The notes under the pieces: generated by a model
Told to the model about the DNA's origin: nothing
Seen by the model: only the letters and a program-made list of their open reading frames with translations
Database searches by the model: none
Assembly: GCA_964416175.1 (NCBI GenBank)
Contig: CAYQDF010000017.1
Location: forward strand, 1 to 42,312
Length of the DNA stretch: 42,312 nucleotides
From: CAYQDF01 sp964416175
GTDB taxonomy: Bacteria > Chloroflexota > Anaerolineae > Anaerolineales > UBA4823
Direction of reading: 5' to 3'
Shown here: piece after piece, positions 32,629-40,716 of the stretch
Layout of the letters: each line of letters begins with the position of its first letter
Position numbering within the stretch: the first letter of the stretch is position 1
Program-made: the position numbers and the translations under genes

Positions 32629-33525
32629 ATGCAGCGTGTCGGTTATATAGGATTGGGTTTGATGGGGAAGTCGATGGCTCGAAACATCCTGAAATCAGGC
32701 TTTCCGTTGGTTGTACACAACCGAAGCCGGGCAGTTGTCGAGGAGCTGGTTGCTGAGGGTGCCCGACCTGCAACCTCCCCGCGGGATGTGGCAGAGCAGG
32801 TCGATGTGGTCTTCACGAACTTGCCCGATTCGCCAGATGTCGAACAGGTGGCGCTGGGCGAAGGAGGCATCCACGAGGGCGCCCGTCCGGGTCTGATATT
32901 TGTGGATAACTCAACCATCAAACCGGCAACTGCCCGTTTCATTGCAGAAAAGCTGGGAGAGCTCGGGGTTGAGTGCCTGGATGCGCCGGTGAGTGGCGGG
33001 GACATCGGCGCCCGGCAGGGCACGCTGACGATCATGGTTGGTGGTCCCGAGGAGACTCTGGAAAAAGTCCGTCCAATCCTTGAAGCAATGGGGAAGAAGA
33101 TCACGTACATAGGTGCCGCTGGCGCCGGGCAGATAGCCAAAGCTGCCAACCAGATCATGTGTGCAGCTCAAATGGTTGCGATGGGCGAACTGTTAATCCT
33201 GGCTCGCAAAGCTGGCGTCGACCCGCGAAAGGTCATTGAGGCGATCCAGACTGGCGCTGCACAGTGCTGGACTCTGGATGTGAAGCCGGAGCGTCTCTTT
33301 GCTGGGAACCGGTCTCCGGGATTCAAGGCAGCGCTGCAGGCCAAGGATCTGCGAATTGTCTTGGAAACAAGCAGCCAGTACTCCATACCGTTGCCATCCG
33401 CAGCGGTCCACAGCCAGCTCTTCAACGCCATGATCGCTATGGGTTTTGGAGAACTTGATAATTCCGCAGTAATTGGGGTTCTGGAGGAATTGGCTGGGAT
33501 CCGTCTTCTCGACGATTATCCTTGA
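32629..33525 (+). CDS. Beta-hydroxyacid dehydrogenase (3-hydroxyisobutyrate/tartronate semialdehyde reductase type)
   Basis: The 298-residue NAD(P)-dependent enzyme has the Rossmann motif GYIGLGLMGKSMARN and the substrate loop DAPVSGGDIGARQGTL. Catalytic Lys is in GAGQIAKAANQI, and the family end ALQAKDLRIVLE is present. A basic/polar residue set (NRSR after the second strand) favours NADPH. The substrate cannot be told between 3-hydroxyisobutyrate, tartronate semialdehyde and succinic semialdehyde. The ATG follows the upstream TGA without a gap and has AAAGGAG in front, so the two genes are coupled. The promoter of the next gene starts inside its stop codon. Confidence 0.92.
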   Translation: MQRVGYIGLGLMGKSMARNILKSGFPLVVHNRSRAVVEELVAEGARPATSPRDVAEQVDVVFTNLPDSPDVEQVALGEGGIHEGARPGLIFVDNSTIKPATARFIAEKLGELGVECLDAPVSGGDIGARQGTLTIMVGGPEETLEKVRPILEAMGKKITYIGAAGAGQIAKAANQIMCAAQMVAMGELLILARKAGVDPRKVIEAIQTGAAQCWTLDVKPERLFAGNRSPGFKAALQAKDLRIVLETSSQYSIPLPSAAVHSQLFNAMIAMGFGELDNSAVIGVLEELAGIRLLDDYP

Positions 33526-33550
33526 CACTACCTCTCCCCTGCTTTACTAT
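33522..33550 (+). promoter_or_regulatory. Promoter of the two-domain secreted protein gene
   Basis: A perfect TTGACA overlaps the upstream stop codon, with a 17-base spacer and TACTAT. The start near 33557 gives a leader of about 80 bases. Confidence 0.5.
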
Positions 33551-33637
33551 CAGGCTACCAGAAGATGGCCTGTAATAAGACCAGAAACTTCGCAACTCAA
33601 GAAATGTCCACCCGATTTTAGCAGGAGGTTCTTGATA

Positions 33638-34258
33638 ATGAAACAAACAACCGCGATGCGTCTTTCCCTCGTTTTGGGTATCTTGATCTGGCTGTTCACG
33701 ACAGCTGCTCTACCGACCTCGACCGGGTCCATGGGCGCCGCGATCTTGGAGAAGTCCGAACTGGTCGCTCTGACCATAGAGAACCGGTCCAGTGGAATCG
33801 TATACCTCTGGCTCGATGGCGTCGCTTTTTATTATTTCGCGATCGATCCAGGGGAAACGATCATGTATACCGTCGCCCGAGGTGAGTACTACCAGAAGGT
33901 AAGAGCCTGTGGAGACACGGCGGAAAGCATCGTCGATATCACCAAACGGACCCGAATGATCATGCCGGTCTGCGGAGGACACGCCGGTCAGGCAGCCACA
34001 TCGCCTTACGTGGTGGACCTTTCGGAGATCATCAAGATCGTCAAAGTCACCGTTGAAAATGACAGCGAGACCCGGCTTCTGGCGATACTGACTGGCCCGG
34101 CAACCTATGTATTCTTGATCGACGAAGGAGACTCGAAGGATTACACGATCGCCAAAGGAGATTATTCGGTCCAGTACTATGCCTGTGGCACGGTTGGGTA
34201 TAAAGATTACTACGCTTACCATGGGAGTAAATTAAGCCTCTCCTGTCCGAAGAAGTGA
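33638..34258 (+). CDS. Secreted protein with two copies of the two-Cys beta domain
   Basis: The 206-residue product has a signal peptide (about 1-29, MRLSLVLGILIWLFTTAALP). The mature part holds two copies of the domain found once at 1233-1622. Copy 1 (43-102) is VALTIENRSSGIVYLWLDG, FYYFAIDPGE, YTVARGEYYQKVRACG, and a second Cys. Copy 2 (133-203) is KVTVENDSETRLLAIL, YVFLIDEGDSKDYTIAKGDY, YYACG, and a second Cys. Likely disulfides are Cys91-Cys102 and Cys183-Cys203 (inference). The Shine-Dalgarno AGGAGG is 9 bases from ATG, which sets this start. The family is unnamed and the function unknown. Confidence 0.87.
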   Translation: MKQTTAMRLSLVLGILIWLFTTAALPTSTGSMGAAILEKSELVALTIENRSSGIVYLWLDGVAFYYFAIDPGETIMYTVARGEYYQKVRACGDTAESIVDITKRTRMIMPVCGGHAGQAATSPYVVDLSEIIKIVKVTVENDSETRLLAILTGPATYVFLIDEGDSKDYTIAKGDYSVQYYACGTVGYKDYYAYHGSKLSLSCPKK

Positions 34259-34347
34259 TCACGGTTCAGTCAAATTCCGAGAACTGCCAGGATAGCCTGG
34301 TTACTGGGGATTGCAACACCCGGAGCTGTGCATAATCTGGCATGGAA

Positions 34348-34356
34348 TGGTATAAT
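34348..34356 (+). promoter_or_regulatory. Extended -10 promoter of the thrS T-box transcript
   Basis: TGGTATAAT matches TGnTATAAT exactly. Transcription would start near 34363, just before the T-box. Confidence 0.6.
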
Positions 34357-34362
34357 CCAGCA

Positions 34363-34629
34363 CAACGTATCCAAATAAACGCGAAGACCAGGACGATTAA
34401 CCGGGATTGAATTCGACAGGGAATGGAGGCTGATAACTGAGAGCCTTCAGCGTAACTCAGCCGGTGAAAACCACCTGCGAGCGGAATCCCCAACCACTCC
34501 AGGGATACAGGGAGTGAAGTAAGGTGAACGGCAGACCCCGTTACAGGTCAAACAGAGATAAGCCACTGGCTTAATCTGGGTGGAACCGCGTGATTAAACC
34601 CTCGCCCCAGGAAGGCGAGGGTTGTTTAT
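34363..34629 (+). promoter_or_regulatory. T-box riboswitch of thrS
   Basis: A T-box leader binds uncharged tRNA-Thr and switches between terminator and antiterminator. The hallmark is GGGTGGAACCGCG at 34578-34590, followed by the terminator at 34599-34629. A candidate Stem I is closed by CAGG (34389-34392) pairing with CCTG (34474-34477). The threonine codon ACC at 34470-34472, followed by A as in known specifier loops, is my best specifier; this is inference. The leader is about 265 bases. Confidence 0.92.
34599..34629 (+). terminator. Terminator of the thrS T-box
   Basis: An 8-bp stem, CCCTCGCC/GGCGAGGG with a 7-base loop, followed by TTGTTTATT. It competes with the antiterminator formed by the T-box sequence just upstream. 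Confidence 0.88.
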
Positions 34630-34654
34630 TATAAGGAATCATCTGGAGGTGGAT

Positions 34655-36445
34655 ATGTCCGCTAAAGAACCTGTAAAGTACCAAGAGAGCGAATTGTACC
34701 GCCTGCGGCATTCTGCGGCACACATCATGGCGCAAGCCGTGCTGGAGATGTTCCCCGAGGGGAAGTTCGCGATTGGCCCGGCGATCGAGGACGGTTTTTA
34801 TTATGATTTCGAGCTGCCTCGCCCGCTGACTCCGGAGGACCTGGAGGTGATCGAGCGTCGCATGCGGGAGATCATCGCCGGGAACCATGATTTTCATAAG
34901 CGCGTCATCACCGGCGATGAGGCTCGCCGCATCTTTGCTGACCAACCCTACAAGCTGGAACTGATCGAGGGGCTGGAAAAAGGTGGCTTCGACGAGCACG
35001 GGGAACCCCTGGTCGAAAGACCCGAAATATCGATCTACACTCACGATACTTTCATTGATCTCTGCCGAGGGCCGCACGTCGACAACACGCGCCAGATCAA
35101 CCCCAATGCCATCAAGCTTTTGAACGTGGCTGGTGCTTACTGGCGCGGGGATGAAAAACACCCCATGCTGCAGCGTATTTACGGGACCGCCTGGGCTTCA
35201 GCTGACGAGCTGGAGCAGTATTTATGGAAGCTGGAAGAAGCCCGCAAGCGGGATCACCGCCGGCTGGGCAGGGAGCTGGATCTCTTCAGTGTCAGCGAGG
35301 AGGTTGGACCAGGGCTGATCCTGTGGCATCCCAGAGGTGGGATGATCCGCAAGCTGGCTGAGGATTACTGCCGCGAGGAACACCTTCGCGGCGGATATGA
35401 TTTCGTCTTTTCACCCCATATTGGCAAGGCTCAGCTCTGGGAGACGAGCGGGCATCTGGACTGGTACCGTGAGAACATGTACTCACCTCTGGATATCGAA
35501 GGACAGGAATATTTCTTGAAACCGATGAACTGTCCTTTCCATATCCAGATCTACAAAAGCCGCATTCGCTCATACCGTGAGCTTCCACTTCGGTTCGTGG
35601 AGTGGGGGACGGTGTACCGGTACGAGCGGAGCGGCGTGCTCCACGGGCTGCTGCGGGTGCGCGGATTTACCCAGGATGATGCCCATCTCTTCTGCCGACC
35701 CGATCAAATGCCAGCGGAGATCGACCGGGTGCTGGATTTCTCTTTGAACATCCTCCGCGCGTTTGGATTCCAGGATTTCCAGGCCTACCTGTCCACCCGG
35801 AATCCAGAGAAAGCCGCGGGAGATCCAGAGCTGTGGGAAGCCCCAACCGAGGCTCTGCGGAGCGCGTTGATTCGGGCCGGCATCCAGTACCAGATCGATG
35901 AAGGGGAAGCGACGTTTTACGGGCCGAAAATCGACATCAAGGTCCGCGATGCCTTAGGACGTGAGTGGCAGCTGAGCACGATTCAATTCGATTTCAATCT
36001 TCCCGAGCGGTTCAATATGTCCTTTGTCGGTGAAGACGGACAGGAGCACAGACCATACATGATCCACCGCGCTCTCCTGGGTTCGATGGAGCGGTTCATG
36101 GGCGTGTTGATTGAACATTTTGCCGGCGCTTTCCCCGTCTGGCTATCGCCCATCCAGGCAGTCCTGATCCCCATCGCGGACCGCCACATCGGTTACGCCC
36201 GAGAAGTCGCTGAGGTCTTGATTGCGCATGGATTGCGGGTGGAGGTAGATGAGCGAGGCGAGCGGATGAACGCGAAAATTCGTGATGCCCAGAACCAGAA
36301 GATCCCTTACATGCTGGTGATTGGGGACCGGGAAGTGGAACAGCAAAAAGTCGCACTGAGGCTTCGGACTGAGGAAGATTTAGGGGCGTTGTCTGTAGAA
36401 GCATTCCTGGCGAGAGCCGAATCCGAGATTGCCAGCCGCAAGTGA
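34655..36445 (+). CDS. thrS: Threonyl-tRNA synthetase lacking the TGS domain
   Basis: The 596-residue enzyme charges tRNA-Thr. The usual N-terminal TGS domain of about 60 residues is missing: the protein starts about 20 residues before the editing domain. The editing site is intact (HSAAH and CRGPH). The class II core is complete: motif 2 region RFVEWGTVYRYERSGVLHGL and motif 3 HRALLGSMERF. Zinc ligands are Cys in MNCPFH and His in DDAHLF and MIHRALL. The anticodon domain follows (VLIPIADRHIGYAREVAEVL). The ATG at 34655 has GGAGGT 4 bases upstream. A TTG at 34622 lies inside the T-box terminator and is rejected. Expression is set by the T-box. Confidence 0.97.
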   Translation: MSAKEPVKYQESELYRLRHSAAHIMAQAVLEMFPEGKFAIGPAIEDGFYYDFELPRPLTPEDLEVIERRMREIIAGNHDFHKRVITGDEARRIFADQPYKLELIEGLEKGGFDEHGEPLVERPEISIYTHDTFIDLCRGPHVDNTRQINPNAIKLLNVAGAYWRGDEKHPMLQRIYGTAWASADELEQYLWKLEEARKRDHRRLGRELDLFSVSEEVGPGLILWHPRGGMIRKLAEDYCREEHLRGGYDFVFSPHIGKAQLWETSGHLDWYRENMYSPLDIEGQEYFLKPMNCPFHIQIYKSRIRSYRELPLRFVEWGTVYRYERSGVLHGLLRVRGFTQDDAHLFCRPDQMPAEIDRVLDFSLNILRAFGFQDFQAYLSTRNPEKAAGDPELWEAPTEALRSALIRAGIQYQIDEGEATFYGPKIDIKVRDALGREWQLSTIQFDFNLPERFNMSFVGEDGQEHRPYMIHRALLGSMERFMGVLIEHFAGAFPVWLSPIQAVLIPIADRHIGYAREVAEVLIAHGLRVEVDERGERMNAKIRDAQNQKIPYMLVIGDREVEQQKVALRLRTEEDLGALSVEAFLARAESEIASRK

Positions 36446-36486
36446 GAATACGTGCGGATTGAGGGATTACTCAGTCGATGGGGAGG

Positions 36487-36516
36487 TTGACGATTTGAGC
36501 GAGTTCATGGTATTAT
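36487..36516 (+). promoter_or_regulatory. Promoter of the infC operon
   Basis: TTGACG, an 18-base spacer and TATTAT. A start near 36523 would place the leader ORF ribosome site about 10 bases from the 5' end. Confidence 0.55.
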
Positions 36517-36545
36517 CCCCAAATCTCGGGTAAGGAGGACCGAAT

Positions 36546-36578
36546 TTGATTAATCGCCTGGCAAGGAGTGAAATATAA
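36546..36578 (+). CDS. Possible 10-codon leader ORF before infC
   Basis: TTG starts a frame reading (M)INRLARSEI and ends at TAA. A perfect Shine-Dalgarno AAGGAGG (36532-36538) stands 7 bases upstream. The stop codon (36576-36578) overlaps the AUA start proposed for infC (36575-36577). The second ribosome site AAGGAG lies inside this ORF. The design suggests coupling or competition between the leader ORF and infC. It could also be chance, since the strong site might serve only to recruit ribosomes. Confidence 0.4.
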   Translation: MINRLARSEI

Positions 36579-37099
36579 GTTCGACGAATTATCGAATCAA
36601 CGAAGAAATCCGTTCGCCTCAAGTGCGGTTGATTGGTGCCGATGGAGAGAATGTCGGGGTCGTGAAGACCTCTGATGCTCTCCGGATGGCTCAGGAGGCG
36701 GAACTGGACCTGGTTGAGGTGGCTCCCAACGCCGATCCACCGGTATGCCGGGTGATGGATTTTGGGAAATTCCTATACGAACGGACTAAGAAGGAACGGG
36801 AAGCCCGGAAATCCCAGACGAAAATAGAAGTCAAGGAGATTCGTTTACGCCCGAAGACTACCAACCACCACCGCGGGTTCAAAGTCCGAGATGCCAGGCG
36901 TTGGTTGGAAGATGGGATGAAGGTGAAAGTACGCATCCGCTTCCGAGGCCGGGAGATCACATATCCAGAGATAGCCTTGAATGATCTGAAGGCTATTGCA
37001 GAAGACCTTTCTGATGTGGCGATCGTCGAACAGACACCCTCCCTGGAGGGGCAGAGCATGCTGATGGTCCTCGCGCCGAACAAGGCCAAGAAAAAGTAA
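36575..37099 (+). CDS. infC: Translation initiation factor IF-3, AUA start
   Basis: IF-3 keeps the 30S subunit free and checks start codons. The full protein of 174 residues begins (M)SSTNYRINEEIRSPQVRLIG, and NYRINEEIR is the conserved IF-3 N-terminus. VDLVE-like DLVEVAPNADPPVCRVMDFGKF and the C-terminal domain with IRFRGREITYP follow. No ATG, GTG or TTG precedes this conserved start in frame after the TGA at 36569-36571. AAGGAG lies exactly 6 bases before ATA (36575). A GTG at 36623 would remove the conserved N-terminus. Rare start codons in infC are known (AUU in E. coli) and allow IF-3 to repress itself. rpmI and rplT follow in the same operon. Confidence 0.93.
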   Translation: MSSTNYRINEEIRSPQVRLIGADGENVGVVKTSDALRMAQEAELDLVEVAPNADPPVCRVMDFGKFLYERTKKEREARKSQTKIEVKEIRLRPKTTNHHRGFKVRDARRWLEDGMKVKVRIRFRGREITYPEIALNDLKAIAEDLSDVAIVEQTPSLEGQSMLMVLAPNKAKKK

Positions 37100-37188
37100 C
37101 TCGAGCCCCGTACTTGTCGTTCCTGAATTTCTTGTGCTGATCTCCGCGGATGCAAGTTCCGCGGAATTTCGTGTGATAGGAGTAGAAG

Positions 37189-37425
37189 GTGCCGCGCAAG
37201 CAAAGGACTGATAAATATAAAATCAAGACGCACAAAGCCACCTCGAAGCGATTTCGCCTGACCGGGAGTGGTGTGCTTGTCCGCACGAAAGGCGGTAAAA
37301 GCCACCTGCGCCGCCGGACATCTAAACGGACGAAACGGCTGTTTACGGAGATGGTCCCGGTCAAGGGGCGTGGAATTCGTAAACGAGTGGAGCGACTGGC
37401 TCCTTATTTGAAAAAGTCTGGATAG
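37189..37425 (+). CDS. rpmI: 50S ribosomal protein L35
   Basis: The 78-residue basic protein begins PRKQRTDKYKIKTHKATSKR and continues GGKSHLRRRTSKRTKR, as in L35. It is slightly longer than the usual 64-66 residues owing to its C-terminus. The start is GTG with AGGAG 6 bases upstream. It is the second gene of infC-rpmI-rplT, 89 bases after infC. Confidence 0.96.
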   Translation: MPRKQRTDKYKIKTHKATSKRFRLTGSGVLVRTKGGKSHLRRRTSKRTKRLFTEMVPVKGRGIRKRVERLAPYLKKSG

Positions 37426-37530
37426 TTTTTTTATACGATGAATAGCAGCTGTTGGGTGCAATCAACGAGTGTGTCCTGCCGAGAAAGAATCAGGAGACCT
37501 GGCGCTCAACGGTGTGCAGGAGTGTGAATC

Positions 37531-37890
37531 ATGGCTCGTGTTAAAACCGGACCATACCGCCACCGGCATCATAAGAAAATCCTGCGGTTGACTAAGGGCC
37601 AGTTCGGGGCGCGGAGCCGCCTGTTCAGGCGGGCAAACGAGGCGATGCTCAAGAGCCTCTGGTATGCGTATCGTGACCGTCGAAACCGGAAGCGGGATCT
37701 GCGCCGGCTTTGGATCGCCCGGATCAACGCAGCTGCCCGCCAGAACGGCACAACGTACAGCCGCCTAATCCATGGAATGAAAGCAGCCGGGATCGCGCTG
37801 AACCGCAAGATGATGGCTGACCTTGCGGTACGGGATCCAGCTGCCTTTGCTGCTGTTGTAAATAAAGCCCAGACCAGCCAGGTTGGCTGA
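37531..37890 (+). CDS. rplT: 50S ribosomal protein L20
   Basis: The 119-residue product has the L20 pattern: ARVKTGPYRHRHHKKILRLTKGQFGARSRLFRRANEA is split over its basic N-terminal extension, then YAYRDRRNRKRDLRRLW and a globular C-terminal domain (TTYSRLIHGMKAAGIALNRK). The AGGAG ribosome site is 8 bases from ATG. L20 often represses its own operon through a leader. I saw no obvious L20-like pseudoknot. A terminator follows 20 bases after the stop. Confidence 0.97.
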   Translation: MARVKTGPYRHRHHKKILRLTKGQFGARSRLFRRANEAMLKSLWYAYRDRRNRKRDLRRLWIARINAAARQNGTTYSRLIHGMKAAGIALNRKMMADLAVRDPAAFAAVVNKAQTSQVG

Positions 37891-37899
37891 TTTCAAAGG

Positions 37900-38112
37900 T
37901 TGCAGAATAAGGGATGGATTGCATCCATCCCGTTTTCGACTTCAGGCATTATAGGGTTTCCGAAGGATCCTGCCGCATGGATCTTTTTTCGCGGAATCAA
38001 AGATTACTTCGAAGTGAACCCAAATTCTGGCTTGCTGGTTGTCCGGGTGACCCTGTTCGATGCTTTTGCAGTCGAAGCATTCGTCCAGGCCTGGGATGAG
38101 ATGGAAGAGTAA
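37900..38112 (+). CDS. Doubtful small ORF after rplT
   Basis: A 70-codon frame starts at TTG and overlaps the rplT terminator. Its second half (WIFFRGIKDYFEVNPNSGLL, FDAFAVEAFVQAWDEMEE) looks protein-like and ends 16 bases before the methyltransferase gene. There is no proper ribosome site or later start codon. It may be the end of a decayed gene. I recognise no family. Confidence 0.25.
   Translation: MQNKGWIASIPFSTSGIIGFPKDPAAWIFFRGIKDYFEVNPNSGLLVVRVTLFDAFAVEAFVQAWDEMEE
37911..37936 (+). terminator. Terminator of the infC-rpmI-rplT operon
   Basis: An 8-bp stem, GGGATGGA/TCCATCCC with a 5-base loop, followed by GTTTT, 20 bases after the rplT stop. Confidence 0.8.
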
Positions 38113-38128
38113 GCCAGCTTTTTCATTG

Positions 38129-38911
38129 ATGATCACGTCCAGGAAAAATCCGAAAATCCAATGGGTGAGGGAATTGCAGGCGAGCCCCAAATCCAGGCGC
38201 CTTGAGAAGGCATTCGTGGTGGAGGGTGTCCGTCTGGTTGAGGAAGCGCTCGATTCCGGCTGGAGATTACGTCTGGTTTTGTTTTCCCAGGGTTTAAATG
38301 ACCGGGGGCGGGCAGCGGTCGCCAGGTGCCAGGAGGCCGGGGTGGATGTGGAATCAACATCAGAGGCGGTGATGCGTGGTGCAAGCAGTACGGAATCTCC
38401 ACAAGGAATCCTGGCTGTGGTCGAGAGGCCTGAGCTGCGGTTTCCAGAACGCCTGGAATATGGGCTCGTCCTGGACCAGGTACGTGATCCCGGGAATCTG
38501 GGGATGATTCTAAGGACCGCAGCCGCAGCGGCGGTCGAGGGCGTTTACCTGACTCCAGATTCAGCAGATCCTTATTCTCCCAAGGTCCTGCGAGCGGGGA
38601 TGGGTGCACATTTTCGGCTGGTCTTCCGGGAAGCTCCCTGGAATGAGATTCAGTCATGTCTCCGGGCAAACGGACTCCGGGTATTCCTGGCAGTTCCAGG
38701 ACGAGGCATCCCTTATTTCCAGGCGGATTTTCGTCAGCCGCTGGCGTTGATCATCGGCGGGGAGGCGCACGGAGCGGGACAAGAAGCATTCAGTGTGGCT
38801 GATCAGCTCATCAACATCCCCCTAGCGGGAGGGGTGGAGTCGATAAACACTGCCGCCGCCGCCGCGATCTTGATGTTCGAGGCAGCCCGCCAAAGAGGAG
38901 TGACAGTTTGA
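38129..38911 (+). CDS. SpoU/TrmH-family RNA 2'-O-methyltransferase
   Basis: The 260-residue product has the N-terminal substrate-binding domain (ITSRKNPKIQWVRELQASPK, AFVVEGVRLVEEALD) and the knotted SPOUT methyltransferase domain. The three SpoU motifs are visible: DQVRDPGNLGMILRTAAA, ALIIGGEAHGAG and INIPLAGGVESINTAAAAAIL. Such enzymes methylate a ribose in rRNA or tRNA with SAM; the target cannot be read from the sequence. I chose the ATG at 38129, which matches the family N-terminus although no Shine-Dalgarno is visible. An ATG at 38096 is in frame. Its stop overlaps the next start (TTGA). Confidence 0.93.
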   Translation: MITSRKNPKIQWVRELQASPKSRRLEKAFVVEGVRLVEEALDSGWRLRLVLFSQGLNDRGRAAVARCQEAGVDVESTSEAVMRGASSTESPQGILAVVERPELRFPERLEYGLVLDQVRDPGNLGMILRTAAAAAVEGVYLTPDSADPYSPKVLRAGMGAHFRLVFREAPWNEIQSCLRANGLRVFLAVPGRGIPYFQADFRQPLALIIGGEAHGAGQEAFSVADQLINIPLAGGVESINTAAAAAILMFEAARQRGVTV

Positions 38912-40140
38912 AGATCCGATCGATCACGTATTTCTTCGATCCGGGCTGGCCTCTGAAGGGGGAACTCCTCAAGGAGGCTGGGGCGTTCCTATCCGAGGCT
39001 GGGCCGGCATTTCGCGCCGCTGGATTCGAGGTGCAAACGGCGCGCTTGGCGACTCCGCCGTTCCCAGTGCTGCTTGCCGACCGGATGCAGTCAGAAATTG
39101 TGCCTTTCGCCCAGGAACTGGAACGTTCAGCGCAAGAAATCGGGTACGATTACGTTTCGATAGGCCCAGCGCTGCCTCCATTTATTGAGAGTTACGCTGT
39201 AATCCCGGAAGTGTTGAGCGACACAAGAATTGTCTTCGCGGCCGGGATGATCGCCTCCAGGAAGGAAGGGATCTCCCTCCAGGCTCTGCGCGCCTGTGCC
39301 GGGGTCGTGCAGCGATGTTCGACGATATCTCCGAACGGGATCGGCAACCTGCGCTTCGCAGCCCTGGCGAATGTTCCTCCAGGAGCACCTTTCTTTCCGG
39401 CAGGATACCACCAGGGTGGGCCGCCTTCGTTCGCGCTGGCTACAGAAGCTGCTGATCTGGCGGTGGCCGCTGTCCGAAGATCAAAATCCCTCCAGGAAGT
39501 CCGGGGAAGACTGGTCGAATCCGTGGAGAAAACAGCCCTCCAGCTCCGGGCGCTCTCTGAGGGGCTGGTGAAGAGACATCGATCGAAGTTTTTGGGGATA
39601 GATTTCTCCCTGGCGCCATTTCCCAGCCGGGAAATCTCCATTGGAGAAGCACTGGAAGGGCTCGGCGTCCGCAAGGTCGGGATGCATGGTTCCCTCGCTG
39701 CAGCTGCCTTTCTCACAGATGTGATGGAGGGAGCCAGCTACCCTCGGGCTGGCTTCAATGGCCTCTTTTTGCCTGTTTTGGAGGACGCGGTGCTCGCCGA
39801 ACGTAGTGGGGAAGGGATGCTCGGCATCAATGATCTGTTGCTCTACTCCGCTGTCTGCGGGACAGGACTGGACACGCTTCCCCTTCCGGGGGATGTCTCC
39901 GTCGAACAGTTATCCGCGATCCTGCTCGACCTCGCCGCTCTGGCCCTGCGGCTGGATAAGCCGCTCACAGCTCGCCTGATGCCAATCCCAGGTAAAAAAG
40001 CTGGAGAAATCACGGACTTCGAATTCGCTTATTTCTCAAACAGCAGGATCCTGCCAGTCAAAGGGGAGCCGGTGATTGGCCTGTTCGCTGGCAACGAAGA
40101 TTTCCCGATCAACAAACGGCAGCTTTCGAATCCCGATTAA
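38908..40140 (+). CDS. DUF711 family protein
   Basis: The 410-residue product begins KIRSITYFFDPGWPL and follows the DUF711 (UPF0210-related) pattern. It has FAQELERSAQEIGYDYVSIGP, SDTRIVFAAGMI, NGIGNLRFAALANVPPGAPF and GINDLLLYSAVCGTGLDTLP. The family is related to anaerobic glycyl-radical-like folds, but its function is not established. The start is TTG: GAGGAG lies 7 bases upstream, and the codon overlaps the upstream stop as TTGA. It is coupled to the methyltransferase gene. The end converges on the ArsR-DUF2087 gene. Confidence 0.9.
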   Translation: MKIRSITYFFDPGWPLKGELLKEAGAFLSEAGPAFRAAGFEVQTARLATPPFPVLLADRMQSEIVPFAQELERSAQEIGYDYVSIGPALPPFIESYAVIPEVLSDTRIVFAAGMIASRKEGISLQALRACAGVVQRCSTISPNGIGNLRFAALANVPPGAPFFPAGYHQGGPPSFALATEAADLAVAAVRRSKSLQEVRGRLVESVEKTALQLRALSEGLVKRHRSKFLGIDFSLAPFPSREISIGEALEGLGVRKVGMHGSLAAAAFLTDVMEGASYPRAGFNGLFLPVLEDAVLAERSGEGMLGINDLLLYSAVCGTGLDTLPLPGDVSVEQLSAILLDLAALALRLDKPLTARLMPIPGKKAGEITDFEFAYFSNSRILPVKGEPVIGLFAGNEDFPINKRQLSNPD

Positions 40141-40146
40141 CTGCCT

Positions 40147-40707
40147 TTAACCTTCTGGCCGCCAGTATTGGGAGCCGTTGCTGGATCTTTTGAGCAGGCC
40201 CATTCCAATCAGCTCGCGGCGAAGTGTGGCGTGATCAGGGTGAAACCTGTCCAGGATTTCGTTCACCTGCGCTTCTTCGTAGATGATCCCTGGTTCGAAC
40301 TGGCGAATCAGGTACCGCAGAACTGCCTCCAGCTTTTTCCGCTGGGCAGGGATTGTAATCAACCTGCCATCCGTTCCGGTGAAGTCGTTGATTACTTTTT
40401 TATCGTAAGCATCCAGGTCGATGTCAGATGCCAGTCTGGGGAGCGTGTCTTTTGACAGGATCTGGCGAGCTGTTTCCTCCAACGCCTTACTTTCCAGGCG
40501 GTAAATGTTGTAGTAGCTGGAGACCCGAGCGCTGACGAGGCCGGCTTCCGCCAGCCTCGCCAGATGGTGCGACACAGTCGAGGGCCGGAGTTGCAGCATT
40601 TCCGCCAGCTGTTCGACGCTCAGTTCTTCTTGCGCGAGCAGTCCCAAGATTCTGAGCCGGTTAGGATCGGCCAGCGCTTTGAAAAAGCGGAGCATTTGGT
40701 CTTCCAT
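40147..40707 (-). CDS. ArsR-type regulator with C-terminal DUF2087 domain
   Basis: In the 186-residue product, residues 1-85 are an ArsR winged helix (FFKALADPNRLRILGLLA, LSVEQLAEMLQLRPSTVSHH, LARLAEAGLVSAR). There is no metal-binding cysteine. Residues about 108-184 are DUF2087: DGRLITIPAQRKKLEAVLRY, YEEAQVNEILDRFHPDHATL and RRELIGMGLLKR, ending YWR. The domain is often joined to HTH units and may bind DNA or a ligand (unknown). It is the second gene of a two-gene operon, 9 bases after a stand-alone DUF2087 gene. It may bind the palindrome at 41099-41132. Confidence 0.92.
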   Translation of the reverse strand: MEDQMLRFFKALADPNRLRILGLLAQEELSVEQLAEMLQLRPSTVSHHLARLAEAGLVSARVSSYYNIYRLESKALEETARQILSKDTLPRLASDIDLDAYDKKVINDFTGTDGRLITIPAQRKKLEAVLRYLIRQFEPGIIYEEAQVNEILDRFHPDHATLRRELIGMGLLKRSSNGSQYWRPEG

Positions 40708-40716
40708 ACAGGACCC

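Noticed and set aside
34622..34624. TTG start for thrS
   Set aside because: It lies in the T tract of the T-box terminator, and GGAGGT points to the ATG at 34655.
36623..36625. GTG start for infC
   Set aside because: It would remove the conserved NYRINEEIR segment, and no ribosome site stands before it. ATA at 36575 has AAGGAG at 6 bases.
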